Of a stretch of 64,000 bases of DNA, positions 43,230 to 52,676 are shown piece by piece. The notes under the pieces are model-generated. The model had not been told where the DNA came from. It saw only the letters and a list, made by a program, of their open reading frames with translations, and made no database searches. Position 1 is the first letter of the stretch. Each line of letters opens with the position of its first letter. Made by a program: the position numbers and the translations under genes. The stretch is from Rhodoblastus sp963804045 (lineage in GTDB: Bacteria > Pseudomonadota > Alphaproteobacteria > Rhizobiales > Beijerinckiaceae), in the NCBI GenBank assembly GCA_963804045.1, contig CAWDOR010000009.1:124001-188000 (forward strand), written 5' to 3'.

Positions 43230-44200
43230 ACGGCGTTTCCAGTCAGGAAATCGTCGGCGACGATATGGTTCTGCCCTTCGCGGTCGAACCTTTGGACATG
43301 CGCGGCCGCATCGCCCGTCTCGGACCTGCGCTCGATAAAATACTGACCCGCCACGCCTATCCTCCGGCGGTGGCGCGGCTGCTCGGCGAGGCGGCGGCGC
43401 TTTGTGTGCTGCTCGGCACAACGCTGAAGGGCGAAGGCCGTTTCCAGCTCCAGACCCGCACCGATGGCGCGGTCGATCTGCTGGTGGTGGATTTCGACGC
43501 GCCGGACCGGTTGCGCGCCTTCGCCCGCTTCGACGCCGAAAAACTGGCCGCCGTGCCCGACAGCGCCGCCTTGCTCGGCAAGGGTCATCTGGCCTTCACC
43601 ATCGAACAAGGCCAGGACTCCGCCCGCTATCAGGGCGTGGCCCCGGTCGAGGCCGGCGCGTTGGAACAGGCGGCGTTGAGCTATTTCACCCAGTCCGAGC
43701 AAATTCCCTCTTTCGTTCGCCTGGCGGTCGGCCAGGTCGTGACGCCCCAGGGGACGCAATGGCGCGCCGGCGGCTTGCTGGCGCAATTTCTGCCGCATTC
43801 CCCGGAACGCCGCCGCATGGCGGATTTTCACCCCGGCGATGCGCCGGACGGCCATGATGTCCAGCAATTCTCCGAGGACGACGCCTGGCTGGAGGCCAAA
43901 TTGCTGGCGGCGACCGTCGAGGACCATGAATTGCTTGACCCCGGCCTGAGCAGCGCCGATCTCGCCTGGCGGCTGTTCAACGAGCGCGGCGTCAAGGTTT
44001 TCGCCGTCCATCCGGTGCGCGAGGCCTGCCGCTGCTCCGACGCCCGCGTCGAGGACATGCTGCGCCGCTTCACCCCCGAGGAGCGCGCCAACATGGTCGG
44101 GGCCGACGGCAAGATCGGCGTCACCTGCGAATTCTGTTCGACCCGGCGCGACTACGACCCCAAGGATTTCGATAACGATAGGGCAACTTTTTCTTCCTAG
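43226..44200 (+). CDS. hslO: redox-regulated chaperone Hsp33
   Basis: A 324-residue cytoplasmic chaperone activated by oxidation. The zinc-binding cysteines near the C-terminus are CRC in REACRCSDARVEDML and CEFC in GVTCEFCST, the CxC and CxxC redox switch. ATG overlaps the argF stop, so it is translated as part of the arginine operon, an order seen in several rhizobia. Confidence 0.96.
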   Translation: MNGVSSQEIVGDDMVLPFAVEPLDMRGRIARLGPALDKILTRHAYPPAVARLLGEAAALCVLLGTTLKGEGRFQLQTRTDGAVDLLVVDFDAPDRLRAFARFDAEKLAAVPDSAALLGKGHLAFTIEQGQDSARYQGVAPVEAGALEQAALSYFTQSEQIPSFVRLAVGQVVTPQGTQWRAGGLLAQFLPHSPERRRMADFHPGDAPDGHDVQQFSEDDAWLEAKLLAATVEDHELLDPGLSSADLAWRLFNERGVKVFAVHPVREACRCSDARVEDMLRRFTPEERANMVGADGKIGVTCEFCSTRRDYDPKDFDNDRATFSS

Positions 44201-44327
44201 CCGCGTTGAAGCTGAAGGCGGTTTTGCGAAATTGCCAAGCTTGCGCGGAAGGCGCAGAATAGAGCGTCAAGGTGGTTTCGCCATCGACGGCGGAACGTAT
44301 CCCCTCGACGGTGCATAGGAGGAAAAA

Positions 44328-44624
44328 ATGCTGCGCAAATTGACGATCGCGGTGGCTGCGACCGCGCTTCTGGCCTTTCCCGTCGAGGCGCTGGCTGGTC
44401 CGCACGGCCATGGCGGCGGCGGCCATGGCGGCGGCTTCCACGGCGGCGGTTTCCATGGCGGCGGCGGTTTCCATGGCGGCGGCGGTTTCCACGGCGGCCA
44501 TGGCGGCTGGCATGGCGGCGGCGGTCGCGGACGGTTCTACAACGGCCGTTGGTGGGGCTATGGCATTGGCCCGTGCTGGCGCTGGAATCCCTTCTTCGGC
44601 AATTGGGTCTGGATCTGCGGCTGA
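44328..44624 (+). CDS. secreted Gly/His-rich small protein
   Basis: A 98-residue protein: a signal peptide (MLRKLTIAVAATALLAFPVEALA), then a repetitive Gly/His region (GGGFHGGGFHGGGGFHGGGG) of about 45 residues, then an aromatic tail with WWGYGIGPCWRWNPFFGNWVWICG-type composition and two Cys. His clusters could bind Ni, Cu or Zn. The repeats are mirrored in the DNA as GGCGGCGGTTTCCATGG copies. AGGAGGAAAAA precedes the ATG. Function unknown. Confidence 0.78.
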   Translation: MLRKLTIAVAATALLAFPVEALAGPHGHGGGGHGGGFHGGGFHGGGGFHGGGGFHGGHGGWHGGGGRGRFYNGRWWGYGIGPCWRWNPFFGNWVWICG

Positions 44625-44636
44625 TCCCGTCCGAAC

Positions 44637-44662
44637 GGCGGCGCGCGGTTTCCCGCGCGCCG
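44637..44662. terminator. hairpin between Gly/His protein and queD
   Basis: GGCGCGCGG (44640-44648) pairs with CCGCGCGCC (44653-44661) across TTTC. Two genes converge here; there is no clear U-tract. Confidence 0.5.
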
Positions 44663-44664
44663 GC

Positions 44665-45024
44665 TCAGCCCTGATATTCCGCCCAGCACATTGGCGTCTC
44701 GAAGACTTTTACCGAGGCCAACTGCGCCAGGGCAGGCTTGACGCGCCTGAAAATCCACAGGGCGATATTTTCTGCGGTCGGATTTTCCAGCCCTTCGATT
44801 TCGTTGAGCAGGTGGTGGTCGAGTTGGGCCAGCACAGGCTGGAACACGGCTTCGACATCGAAAAAATCGACGACAAAGCCGGTGTGCGGATCGACCTCGC
44901 CGGCGATGCGCAATTCGACGCGATAGGAATGGCCATGCAGCCGGCGGCACCTGTGGGTTTCCGGCACATGGGGCAAATGATGCGCGGCCTCGAAAGTGAA
45001 GGCCTGGGTGATGCTGATCGACAT
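44665..45024 (-). CDS. queD: 6-carboxytetrahydropterin synthase QueD
   Basis: A 119-residue PTPS-fold enzyme converting dihydroneopterin triphosphate to 6-carboxytetrahydropterin in queuosine synthesis. The zinc ligands are HH in FEAAHHLPHV (H15 or H16 region) and H-x-H in CRRLHGHSYR. The catalytic Asp-His of QLDHHLLN and Glu in NPTAENIALWIF are present. The start at 45024 gives normal length; longer upstream reading is not conserved. Confidence 0.94.
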   Translation of the reverse strand: MSISITQAFTFEAAHHLPHVPETHRCRRLHGHSYRVELRIAGEVDPHTGFVVDFFDVEAVFQPVLAQLDHHLLNEIEGLENPTAENIALWIFRRVKPALAQLASVKVFETPMCWAEYQG

Positions 45025-45074
45025 GGCCGGCGTCTTAGACCATCGGCCCCAAAAGAGGAAGTCCGGCCCCGGCC

Positions 45075-45380
45075 TTATTCCGCCGCCTGCTGGGCGTAGA
45101 TCTGAGCGAGCGTCGCCCGCGCGGGGGCGGAATGGGCGAGTTCGGGTGATTGGCAGAGGTCGTGGGCTGCCGCCAGCCAACCATTCTGGAACAGAACAAG
45201 CGCCTGCGCGGCGGCGGCGGGAAGGGGCTGAGGGTTCTGCACGGATGGGCCTTTCGCGAAATCGAGGCTAAGTTTCCTCTTCAGTCGTCGCAGGCGAGCC
45301 TTGCGCCAGACTTGAACGGCCGGCGGCGCGGACGCAGTTGAGGAGTCCAGCCTGGCGGGCTCGCTCTTGCCGCGCGTCAT
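45075..45380 (-). CDS. hypothetical protein
   Basis: A 101-residue reading frame. The C-terminal half (LFQNGWLAAAHDLCQSP, ARATLAQIYAQQAAE) looks like folded helical protein, while the N-terminal half is basic and may be non-coding. No family recognised. Upstream of queD on the same strand, 50 bases apart. Moderate doubt that it is real. Confidence 0.45.
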   Translation of the reverse strand: MTRGKSEPARLDSSTASAPPAVQVWRKARLRRLKRKLSLDFAKGPSVQNPQPLPAAAAQALVLFQNGWLAAAHDLCQSPELAHSAPARATLAQIYAQQAAE

Positions 45381-45439
45381 GCTCTCTTAACCGCCTGGGA
45401 CGATTATATCGGCCGATTGAAGCTTGGGAAGTTTTGTCC

Positions 45440-45889
45440 ATGTCAGATTTGCCCGAACCTAACAGGGCGCCAGCGCGGAGCGATGACCTGTCGACCCAGC
45501 GCCTTTGGGCGCTGATCGTCTGGGGCTGCTTTCTCGGCAATTTTCTGACCGGATTCACCGGCCTGATCGGCGTCATCCTCGCCTATGTGAAACGTCCGAA
45601 ACTCAAAGGCACGATCTACGCATCGCATATGGTCTCGGCCATTCGCACTTTCTGGATCGGCCTCGGCGCCGTGCTCGGGGGCCTGCTGGGGCCTTTCTGG
45701 ATGTTTCTGGCGGCCACGACGCCGCACGGTTCGCCGACGCCCGCTGTTCCCGCCTTTATGATCGTACTGGCGCTCGGCTGCGTCGTCCTGTTCCTCGGCG
45801 GTTTCGTTTGGATCCTGTTTCGCGCCATTCGCGGCTTTGTCCGCGCGTTGGAGCAAAAGCCCATCGACGACCCCTACGGCTGGATTTGA
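45440..45889 (+). CDS. DUF4870-like membrane protein
   Basis: A 149-residue protein with three to four predicted transmembrane helices (WGCFLGNFLTGFTGLIGVILAYV, TFWIGLGAVLGGLLGPFWMFLAA and VLALGCVVLFLGGFVWILFRAI). This fits the DUF4870/Tic20-like family; KRPKLKGTIYASH between helices one and two is characteristic. Function unknown. It converges with the SDR gene. Confidence 0.8.
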   Translation: MSDLPEPNRAPARSDDLSTQRLWALIVWGCFLGNFLTGFTGLIGVILAYVKRPKLKGTIYASHMVSAIRTFWIGLGAVLGGLLGPFWMFLAATTPHGSPTPAVPAFMIVLALGCVVLFLGGFVWILFRAIRGFVRALEQKPIDDPYGWI

Positions 45890-45943
45890 GCGCGACGGGC
45901 GGTCCGTCTCGGCAAAACGCGCCAGATCATTCGAAAGCCCAAG

Positions 45944-46690
45944 TCACTCAAAAGCGACGTCGCGGCGGCGCCCCAGAAGATGTTCGCCGCCGTCGAGCGG
46001 AAGGATCATGCCCGGGAGATCGGGGTGATCGAGAACGAAATCCATCAGCGCGCAAATATCTTCGGGCGGCAGAGCCTTGCCGGTCGGGATCTTTTGCGCA
46101 TCCTCGACGAAACGCGCTTCGCTCTGCGGTCCCGAGGGGAACATCAACCCCGGCAGCAGCCCGAACATGCGCAGCTCCGGCCGCGCCGCCTTGATCCAGA
46201 TTTCCGTCAGGCTCAGCAGCCCGGCCTTGCCCAGCGTGTAGGAGTAATAATCGGGATTGGGGTTCAGCAGTTTCTGGTCGAGAATGTTGAAAATTGTGAG
46301 TTTCTGTTCCGGCGCCTTGGCGCGCGAAGCGGTTTCGACGATCAGAAAGGGCGCGAAAGTGTGGACCAACAGGCTTTCGGCGAGGAAATCCGCTTCGCCG
46401 GCGCCGGGAAAATCATGGCGGAAGGTCGAGGCGTTGTTGACGATGACGTCAGGAACGCCAAATGGCCCGGCCATCTCGGCGCAAAAGGCCTCGATCGCCG
46501 GACGCTCGCAGAAATCGGCGATGAGAATTTCGATTCTCGCGCCCTTTTCGCGCAAGTCCGCGACCAGGGCGTCCACGGTTTTTCGCGGCCGGCGCAGGTG
46601 GAGAAGCAGGGCGTAGTCTTTTTGCGCGTAAAACCGCGCCAATGGCGCCGCCAATCGGCTGGAGGCACCAGTGATCAGCGCGGCTTTCAC
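45944..46690 (-). CDS. short-chain dehydrogenase/reductase coupled to folB (FolM-like)
   Basis: About 248 residues. The Rossmann start is AALITGASSRLAAPLARFYA, the catalytic motif YSYTLGKAG has Tyr and Lys, and NNASTF marks the NNAG-like loop. GTG 46690 overlaps the folB stop by four bases (GTGA), so it is translationally coupled. The pairing suggests a dihydrofolate/dihydromonapterin reductase role in folate or pterin metabolism; this is inferred from context. Confidence 0.85.
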   Translation of the reverse strand: MKAALITGASSRLAAPLARFYAQKDYALLLHLRRPRKTVDALVADLREKGARIEILIADFCERPAIEAFCAEMAGPFGVPDVIVNNASTFRHDFPGAGEADFLAESLLVHTFAPFLIVETASRAKAPEQKLTIFNILDQKLLNPNPDYYSYTLGKAGLLSLTEIWIKAARPELRMFGLLPGLMFPSGPQSEARFVEDAQKIPTGKALPPEDICALMDFVLDHPDLPGMILPLDGGEHLLGRRRDVAFE

Positions 46691-47088
46691 GCCGCCGCGC
46701 TCCAGCGCGCGCGGGTGCGGAACAGGTCTATGCCGGCGCCGCGGCTTTCGTTGTAAATGTCGGGCTTGCGAACCGAGACCTGGCAGGCGAGGACGCGGCT
46801 GTCGATGAAACAGGCGTCGGTGACCCGGTCGGCGACGGTTTCCAGAAGATCGATATGGCCTTCCTTCTCCAGCGCCAGAATCTGGTTGCGCACCCGATCG
46901 TAATCGATGATCGGCATCTGGTCGGCGCGAGCGGTGGACAGCGGCGCATAGAGCCGCACCGAGACCATCAGCCGGGTCGGACGCTCGGGATGGCGCTCCC
47001 AGGGATGCAGTCCGCAGGAAATATTCACGCAGACGTCGTCGAGCGCCAGAACAATATGGTCTTCGCCGGAGAACAGCTCTTTCATCAT
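46687..47088 (-). CDS. folB: dihydroneopterin aldolase
   Basis: About 133 residues. The FolB fold is seen in LALDDVCVNISCGLHPWERH, DYDRVRNQILALEKEGHIDLLET and CQVSVRKPDIYNES. It cleaves dihydroneopterin to 6-hydroxymethyl-dihydropterin in folate synthesis. ATG 47088 or 47085 are both possible. It is coupled with the following SDR. Confidence 0.92.
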   Translation of the reverse strand: MMKELFSGEDHIVLALDDVCVNISCGLHPWERHPERPTRLMVSVRLYAPLSTARADQMPIIDYDRVRNQILALEKEGHIDLLETVADRVTDACFIDSRVLACQVSVRKPDIYNESRGAGIDLFRTRARWSAAA

Positions 47089-47140
47089 GCACCTTCGCAA
47101 ACCTGGAGCCGTCTCATAATGCCGCTTGGCCGGCGAGGCA

Positions 47141-47177
47141 AAACAAAAACGCCGCCGGGCTCTGGGGGCCGGCGGCG
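47141..47177 (-). terminator. intrinsic terminator of the cytochrome c gene
   Basis: CGCCGCCGG (47150-47158) pairs with CCGGCGGCG (47169-47177). On the minus strand TTTTTGTTT follows. Confidence 0.85.
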
Positions 47178-47199
47178 CAACTTGGCGTGAAGGGGCGGC

Positions 47200-47613
47200 T
47201 TATTCGCCCTTTTTGGCGCCAGAACTGTCGAACTGGCCGATATAGGCGATGACGTCGGCTATGTCCTTCTCGCTGTTGAGGCCCGCGAAGGTCATATAGG
47301 TCTTGGGCACGTCATGCTGCGGCTGGCGCAGATAGGATTCCAGCGTCGGAATGTCCCAGACCTTGCCGGAATGCTTGTTGGCTTCGGAATAATTATAGCC
47401 GCTGATCGAACCGGCGGGCCGGCCAATGAGGCCATTCAGCACCGGTCCGTAGAAATTGGTGGCGCCGCGACCGATGTGGTGGCACTGGCGGCACACATGG
47501 AAGATTTTTTCGCCGGCGACGGGGTCGCCGACGATCGCGTCGGCGGCCTGGGCCGCGCCGGCGCCCAAGCCGGCGAGCAGCGCGGCGGAAATTAGGATGG
47601 TTTTGCCGTTCAT
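47200..47613 (-). CDS. class I cytochrome c (c2/c550-like)
   Basis: A 137-residue periplasmic cytochrome. The signal peptide ends near AQAADA, the heme motif is CRQCHHIG (C41, C44, H45), and the sixth ligand is Met in KTYMTFAGL. GATNFYGPVLNGLIGRPAGS is typical of mitochondrial-type cytochrome c2. It carries electrons between complex III and oxidases or periplasmic dehydrogenases. An FNR-like site precedes it. Confidence 0.92.
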   Translation of the reverse strand: MNGKTILISAALLAGLGAGAAQAADAIVGDPVAGEKIFHVCRQCHHIGRGATNFYGPVLNGLIGRPAGSISGYNYSEANKHSGKVWDIPTLESYLRQPQHDVPKTYMTFAGLNSEKDIADVIAYIGQFDSSGAKKGE

Positions 47614-47643
47614 GGCCTGTTTGCTCCGCTAGAACTGTTCGGC

Positions 47644-47657
47644 TTGACCCAAGTCAG
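47644..47657 (-). promoter_or_regulatory. FNR/FixK-like site upstream of the cytochrome c gene
   Basis: TTGACCCAAGTCAG, one mismatch from TTGA-N6-TCAA, lies 31-44 bases before the cytochrome start codon. It would suit oxygen-responsive control. Confidence 0.4.
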
Positions 47658-47825
47658 GATGAATAAAGTCAAGCGCGATCACGACCCAATCGGCCTTTTC
47701 TATTGAGCGAAAAGTTTCGACGGGAAATGACACAGCGCAATTAAATCACCGAGCGCCGGGCATTTCCCCCCTCAATAAGTCCTATTTCCATTTTTGCGAG
47801 GCGCGCGCCCGGCCGCCAGAGGGAT

Positions 47826-49154
47826 TCACGTCAGCAGAAATGACAGCAGCGAGCGCAGTTCCGCGGGGCGCACCGGCTTGCGCAGCATCTCCAGCCCGGC
47901 GGCGCGCACTTCCTCCTCGGATTTGACGGAATGGTCGGCGGTGACGATCAGCGCCGGCACGTCGAAACCCAGCGCCCCGCGCACTTGCCTGACCGCCTGG
48001 GTGCCGCGCTCGTCATTGTTGAGATGCAGATCGGCGATGACAATATGCGGCGCGGTTGGCAGCGCGGCCAGCCGCTCCAGCGCCTCGGAGCCCGAGGACG
48101 AAGCGGCGACGTCGCAGCCCCAGCGCTCCAGCAGCAGCACCATGGCCTCGCTCACCGAAGGCTCGTTCTCGATCAGCAGCACCTTGGCGCCCGCCACGGG
48201 GCTGTGGAACAGCCGCAGCAGCGGCAGCGGCGCCGGCAGGTTTTTCGTGGCGGGCTCGGCCAGCGGCAGGCGCACTGAAAAGGTCGAGCCGCGCCCGAGA
48301 TTGGAGGCCAGCCGCACCGGATGATCGAGCGCCTGGGCGAAGCGGCGGACGATGGCCAGCCCCAGGCCAAAGCCGGTTTCGCCGGGAATATCGCTATGGG
48401 CGCGCTTGAACTCCTGGAAAATCGCCTCGCGCTTGGCCTCGGGAATGCCCGGCCCGGTGTCGCAGACCTGGACCAGCACCCGGTCGCCGCGTTTGCGGGC
48501 GCCGATCAGCACGCCGCCATGGGCGGTGTAGCGCAGCGCATTGGCCAGAAGATTCTGCAAAATGCGCCTGAGCATCGACGGATCGGAGTTCACATAAAGC
48601 TTGGAGGGAAAAATTTTCAGCTTGAGCCCGCGTTTTCGGGCGAAATAGGAAAAATCCTTTTCCAGCGGCTCCAGCACTTCGTTCAGTTCGAAAATGCGCA
48701 GGTCCGGCTTCATCACCCCGGCGTCCAGTTTAGACAGGTCGAGCAGGGTGCGGATCAGGTCTTCGAGCGTCACCAGACAGCGATCGACCTGTTCGACCAG
48801 CACGCCCGCCTCGGGCGCGCCGGGATTTTCGCCCAGCGCCGACAGCGCGAGCCGCGCCGCGTTGAGCGGCTGCAGCAGATCGTGGCCGACCGAGGTGACA
48901 AAGGTGGTTTTCAACGAGCTGGCGGCCTCGGCCTGCCGCTTGGCCTTTTCCAGCGAGCGCATGGCCTGCTGCAGTTCCTGCGTCCGGCGGCGCACCTGAT
49001 GATCGAGCGCTATGGCGGTCTCGAACAACGAGAAGGCGTTGAACTGGCTGTCCACCGACCTTTCGACGCGCGACATCAGCGCGCCGTTGATTTTCTGCAA
49101 TTTGGCGATCTGGCGTTTGAGATCGGCGATCTCATCGACCTCGGCCAGCGTCAT
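47826..49154 (-). CDS. hybrid histidine kinase (HK-REC), NahK-like
   Basis: A 442-residue soluble kinase. An N-terminal coiled coil (ADLKRQIAKLQKINGALMSRVE) leads to the HisKA box SVGHDLLQPLNAAR (H91). The ATPase region (NLLANALRY, DTGPGIPE, GFGLGLAIVRR) and a receiver domain (VLLIENEPSVSEAMVLLLE; Asp in IADLHLNND) follow. Start overlaps the FIST gene stop by four bases. NahK-type kinases act with NosP; here the two form one transcript. Confidence 0.92.
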   Translation of the reverse strand: MTLAEVDEIADLKRQIAKLQKINGALMSRVERSVDSQFNAFSLFETAIALDHQVRRRTQELQQAMRSLEKAKRQAEAASSLKTTFVTSVGHDLLQPLNAARLALSALGENPGAPEAGVLVEQVDRCLVTLEDLIRTLLDLSKLDAGVMKPDLRIFELNEVLEPLEKDFSYFARKRGLKLKIFPSKLYVNSDPSMLRRILQNLLANALRYTAHGGVLIGARKRGDRVLVQVCDTGPGIPEAKREAIFQEFKRAHSDIPGETGFGLGLAIVRRFAQALDHPVRLASNLGRGSTFSVRLPLAEPATKNLPAPLPLLRLFHSPVAGAKVLLIENEPSVSEAMVLLLERWGCDVAASSSGSEALERLAALPTAPHIVIADLHLNNDERGTQAVRQVRGALGFDVPALIVTADHSVKSEEEVRAAGLEMLRKPVRPAELRSLLSFLLT

Positions 49155-50362
49155 GGCGCCTTGTCCCCCTTGGCCCCGCGAAAGCCCAAGGCTATGCCGG
49201 TAAAAGTCTGGTTGACATGCATGGAGCGATATTGCTCGCCATAAGTGTTGAAACCGATCACCTTGCGGTTGCGATAAAGGTCCGACAGGCGATGCGCGAT
49301 CTGCCGCCTCTCGGCGTCGAGCCGGCGCAGCACGCAGTCGAAGCCGATATGCAGCGATACCGCGCCCAAATCCTCTTCGAGCCGGTCGAACAGCGCCAGT
49401 GTGCTTTCGTAGGGATCGCGCGGCTTGGCGACGGTCAGCACCAGCCCCTCGTCAATGGCGCAGAAGAAAGTCAGGGAGCCATCGGGATTCACCCGGCCGA
49501 TCGAGCGCGCGTAATATTGGCCGCCGACCCCGACCAGCACCGGATGCGAGGCGAAAGAGCTGGGATCGAGGCTGCTTTCGACAATGCCGATATTGCGCGC
49601 ATATTCCCTGGCCGCCGGCTCGGCGTTGAGTTCGCGCACCATGCGCCGCTCGGTATCGACTTCCGTCACCACCATTTTCTGCTCGGTGGGCTCGAAATAA
49701 TCGCATTTGAACGGCGCGAACGGCAGATCGGTGTGGAACAGCAGCAGCAGCGCGGCGTCGCTATGGATGCGCCCCTCGGCGAAAAGCCAGGTCTTGTCGA
49801 AATTCAGTCCGTCGCCGGCGGAGCCGCCAACCACGGGGATTTCGTCCAGCGCCGAATAAAGCGCCGAGATCACCGCCTCCTCGCGTCGGCACAGACCGTC
49901 GATCAGCAGCAGGCCGAAGCAATGTTCCGGCTCGATGGCGGGATCGCTGGCCATCAGCGCGTCGCGGGCCTCGACAAAGGCGGCGCGCCCGGCCTCGACG
50001 GAAAAATTCGAGAGATCCTCGACCATGCGCGGCACAAGCGCGAAATTTTCGCGCAAAAACCCCAGCGCCACCACCGAATGCGAGGTCCAGCCGGCAAGCG
50101 TCAGTTCGCCTGCCGTGGTGCAGCCGAAAATCGCCACGCCCGGCAGCAGCGCGTCGATTTCCCTCGCGAAAGCCGCCGCGTCATAGGAGGCGCAGACGAA
50201 ACAGACCAGCCCGGCCAGGGCCTCGCGCGGCGCCTCGCCGGCGGCGAGCTGGCTCGCCACGGCCTTGGCGATCTCCCGCGCCGCCTGTTCCGCCCCGCTG
50301 GCGCCGCTGGACGCGATGATGACGCCCTCGCTGCGTTCGGCCTGGATGTCGCCCTTCAGCAA
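49151..50362 (-). CDS. FIST-domain sensor protein, NosP-like
   Basis: A 403-residue protein with a FIST N domain (GVIIASSGASGAEQAAREIAKAV, GCTTAGELT) and a FIST C domain (HPVLVGVGGQYYARSIGRVN, VIGFNTYGEQYRSMHVNQTF). NosP proteins of this type bind heme and sense nitric oxide, restraining a coupled kinase. The start is TTG 50362 with GAGGAG six bases upstream. It is divergent from the NosR-like gene and overlaps the kinase gene. NO sensing is inferred from the pairing. Confidence 0.88.
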   Translation of the reverse strand: MLKGDIQAERSEGVIIASSGASGAEQAAREIAKAVASQLAAGEAPREALAGLVCFVCASYDAAAFAREIDALLPGVAIFGCTTAGELTLAGWTSHSVVALGFLRENFALVPRMVEDLSNFSVEAGRAAFVEARDALMASDPAIEPEHCFGLLLIDGLCRREEAVISALYSALDEIPVVGGSAGDGLNFDKTWLFAEGRIHSDAALLLLFHTDLPFAPFKCDYFEPTEQKMVVTEVDTERRMVRELNAEPAAREYARNIGIVESSLDPSSFASHPVLVGVGGQYYARSIGRVNPDGSLTFFCAIDEGLVLTVAKPRDPYESTLALFDRLEEDLGAVSLHIGFDCVLRRLDAERRQIAHRLSDLYRNRKVIGFNTYGEQYRSMHVNQTFTGIALGFRGAKGDKAP

Positions 50363-50436
50363 GGCATGCTCCTCTCTCCCTTGGGCCGAAAATGCCGGTT
50401 GCGCATCCCGCCCCTCCCTTTGCTTTTTCTTGGCTT

Positions 50437-50500
50437 CTCGATGGCGTCGAGGCGGCTGCGCGCAATAGGGAAAAAGTACTATAGGCGATGCTTTTCGCCT
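50437..50500. promoter_or_regulatory. two dyads in the FIST/NosR divergent region
   Basis: CTCGA-N5-TCGAG at 50437-50451 and AGGCGA-N6-TCGCCT at 50483-50500. The second lies 28 bases before the NosR-like start and could be an operator. Confidence 0.35.
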
Positions 50501-50527
50501 CGCACAAGCTGTTTGCGGGAGAGAAAC

Positions 50528-52676
50528 ATGCCAGTAAAGGCTTTGCGCGGCCTCGACGCCGTGCGGTTTGTCGTGTGCGCCTGCATCGCGGCTTTCTGCG
50601 TTTTCGGACTGTTGGAGACCGCGCGGGCCTCGACGCTGGACCGCGCCGCCATGGAGGCGCTGTTCCCCAAGCCCTATTCCGTCGGCGACCGCGACCCGGC
50701 GCTGCCGGTCTGGCCGATTTTCAAACAGAGCTATAATGGCGAGGAACTCGCCGCCTATGCCTTCGAATCCGTCGATTTCGAGCCGATCCCCGGATTTTCC
50801 GGCACGCCGGTCAATCTTCTGGTGGCGGTGCGGCCCAGCGGCGCCTTCCTGAGCGTGCGGGTGCTGTCGCAGCACGAGCCGGTCTTTGTCGATGGCCTCG
50901 GCCCGGAGCCGCTCAAGGAATTCGTCCAGCAATATGAGGGGCTGTCGCTGCGCCAGTCGATCAAGATCGTCCCGCCCGGCGCGCAGACCACGCATAACCG
51001 CAACGGCGTGGCGGCGGAAGTCGATGGCGTCGCCAAGGCCACCGCCTCGGTGCGCATCATCAACGAAACCATCGTCAATTCCGCCTTGCAGGTCGCCCGC
51101 GCCCGGCTCGGCTTTTCCAAGGGGCGCGATCCCAATCGCGCCGCCAAGGTGAAGCCAAATGTGTTCGAGTCCCTGACATTCGCGCAAATGCTGGAGCGCG
51201 GGCTGATCCGCCATCTGCGCCTGAGCAACGCCGAGGCCGAAGCGGCCTTCAAGGGCGGAGAGGCCGAGGGGCTCGACCCCGCAGGCGTGAAAGACCCCGG
51301 CGGCGTTTTCGCCGATCTCTATATCGCCGAAGTCGATGTGCCCCTGGTCGGAAAAAATCTGCTCGGCGAGCTCAATTGGCGCAAATTGATGGGCCAACTC
51401 GACGGCGCCCCGGCGATGATGGTGATTTCAGCGGGGCGCTGGACCTTCATGCCCGAGAGCTTCGTGCCCGGCGCCACGCCAGAATCTGATCGGCCTCGGA
51501 CAGGCCGAGGCGCCGGTGGCCTGGCGCGATTTCGTCTGGCGCGACCGGCTCGATCTGCCCACCCCCGGCCTCGCTCTGGACAAGGCCGATGTCGCGGTGC
51601 TGCGCATTGCGCCGGAAGCCGCTTTCGACCCGGCCAGCCCCTCGCAATTCTTCATCCGCGTCATCAGGGAAAAGGGCCAGCTCTTTCCGGAAAAATTCAC
51701 CCGGGATTTCAAGCTCGACTACGGCCTGCCGAAAGAGCTTTTCGACTTGCCGCCGGAGGACGCCGGGCTGGGGCTCGGCTCGATATGGGCGAGCCGGGCG
51801 CGCGACATCTCCATTCTCTCCGCCGGCCTGATCGTGCTGGCCTTCGCTCTGGCGCGGCAGAAATTTCTGACCCGCTCGGCGCGCGCCTTCAAGATTTTTC
51901 GCCTCGCCTATCTGGCTTTCACTCTGGCGTTCGTCGGCTGGATCGCCCAGGCGCAGCTCTCCATTGTCTGGCTGTTCGGACTGATCAAGGCGATCAAGGG
52001 CGAGGGAACATTTGTGTTCTTCCTCTGGGACCCGCCAACGTTGATGGTGACGGTTTTCGGCGTCGTCGCCTTGTTCATTTGGGGGCGCGGAACCTTTTGC
52101 GGCTGGCTCTGCCCCTTTGGCGCGTTGCAGGAATTCGTCGGCGAGATCGCGCGTGTCTTGCGCTTGCGGCAATTCGCTTTGCCGCAGCGTTATGAGCGCC
52201 TGTCGCGCGTTCCAAAATTTCTCGTGCTCGCGGCGATCCTGCTGACGGCGCTGTTCTTCTCGGGACAGGCGGAAAAAGTCGCGGAAGTCGAGCCGTTCAA
52301 AACCTCGATCACGCTGATCTTCCTGCGCTCCGCGCCTTTCGTGCTCTATACCCTGGCGCTGCTGATCCTTGGCGCCTTCCATTACAAATTCTTCTGCCGC
52401 TATCTCTGCCCGCTCGGCGCGAGTTTTTCGGCGCTGAGTTTCGTACGGCGCTGGGCCTGGATTCCGCGCCGCAACGAATGCGGAACGCCCTGCCAGATGT
52501 GCCGGGTCAAATGCCGCTATGGCGCCATCGAGCGCGGCGGCGCGATCGTCTATGCCGAATGTTTTCAATGCATGGACTGCGTCGTGATCCATGACGATCC
52601 CAAACAATGCGTGCCGCTGGTGCTCCAGGCGAAAAAGGCCCGGCGGGCGCAAAAACAGATGGAGGCGGCGGAATGA
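50528..52676 (+). pseudogene. NosR/NirI-type flavoprotein with a single-base frameshift
   Basis: From ATG 50528: a signal/TM segment, then a periplasmic FMN-binding domain with a flavinylation-like VAKATASV (T172). The frame breaks near 51481 at an extra base after VPGATP and resumes as LIGLGQAEAPVAWRDF. The C-terminal half has five or so helices with FCGWLCPFGA and FCRYLCPLGA, then Fe-S motifs CGTPCQMCRVKC and CFQCMDC. Removing one base gives 715 residues, normal for NosR. It would pass electrons across the membrane. ApbE follows by overlap. Confidence 0.9.
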
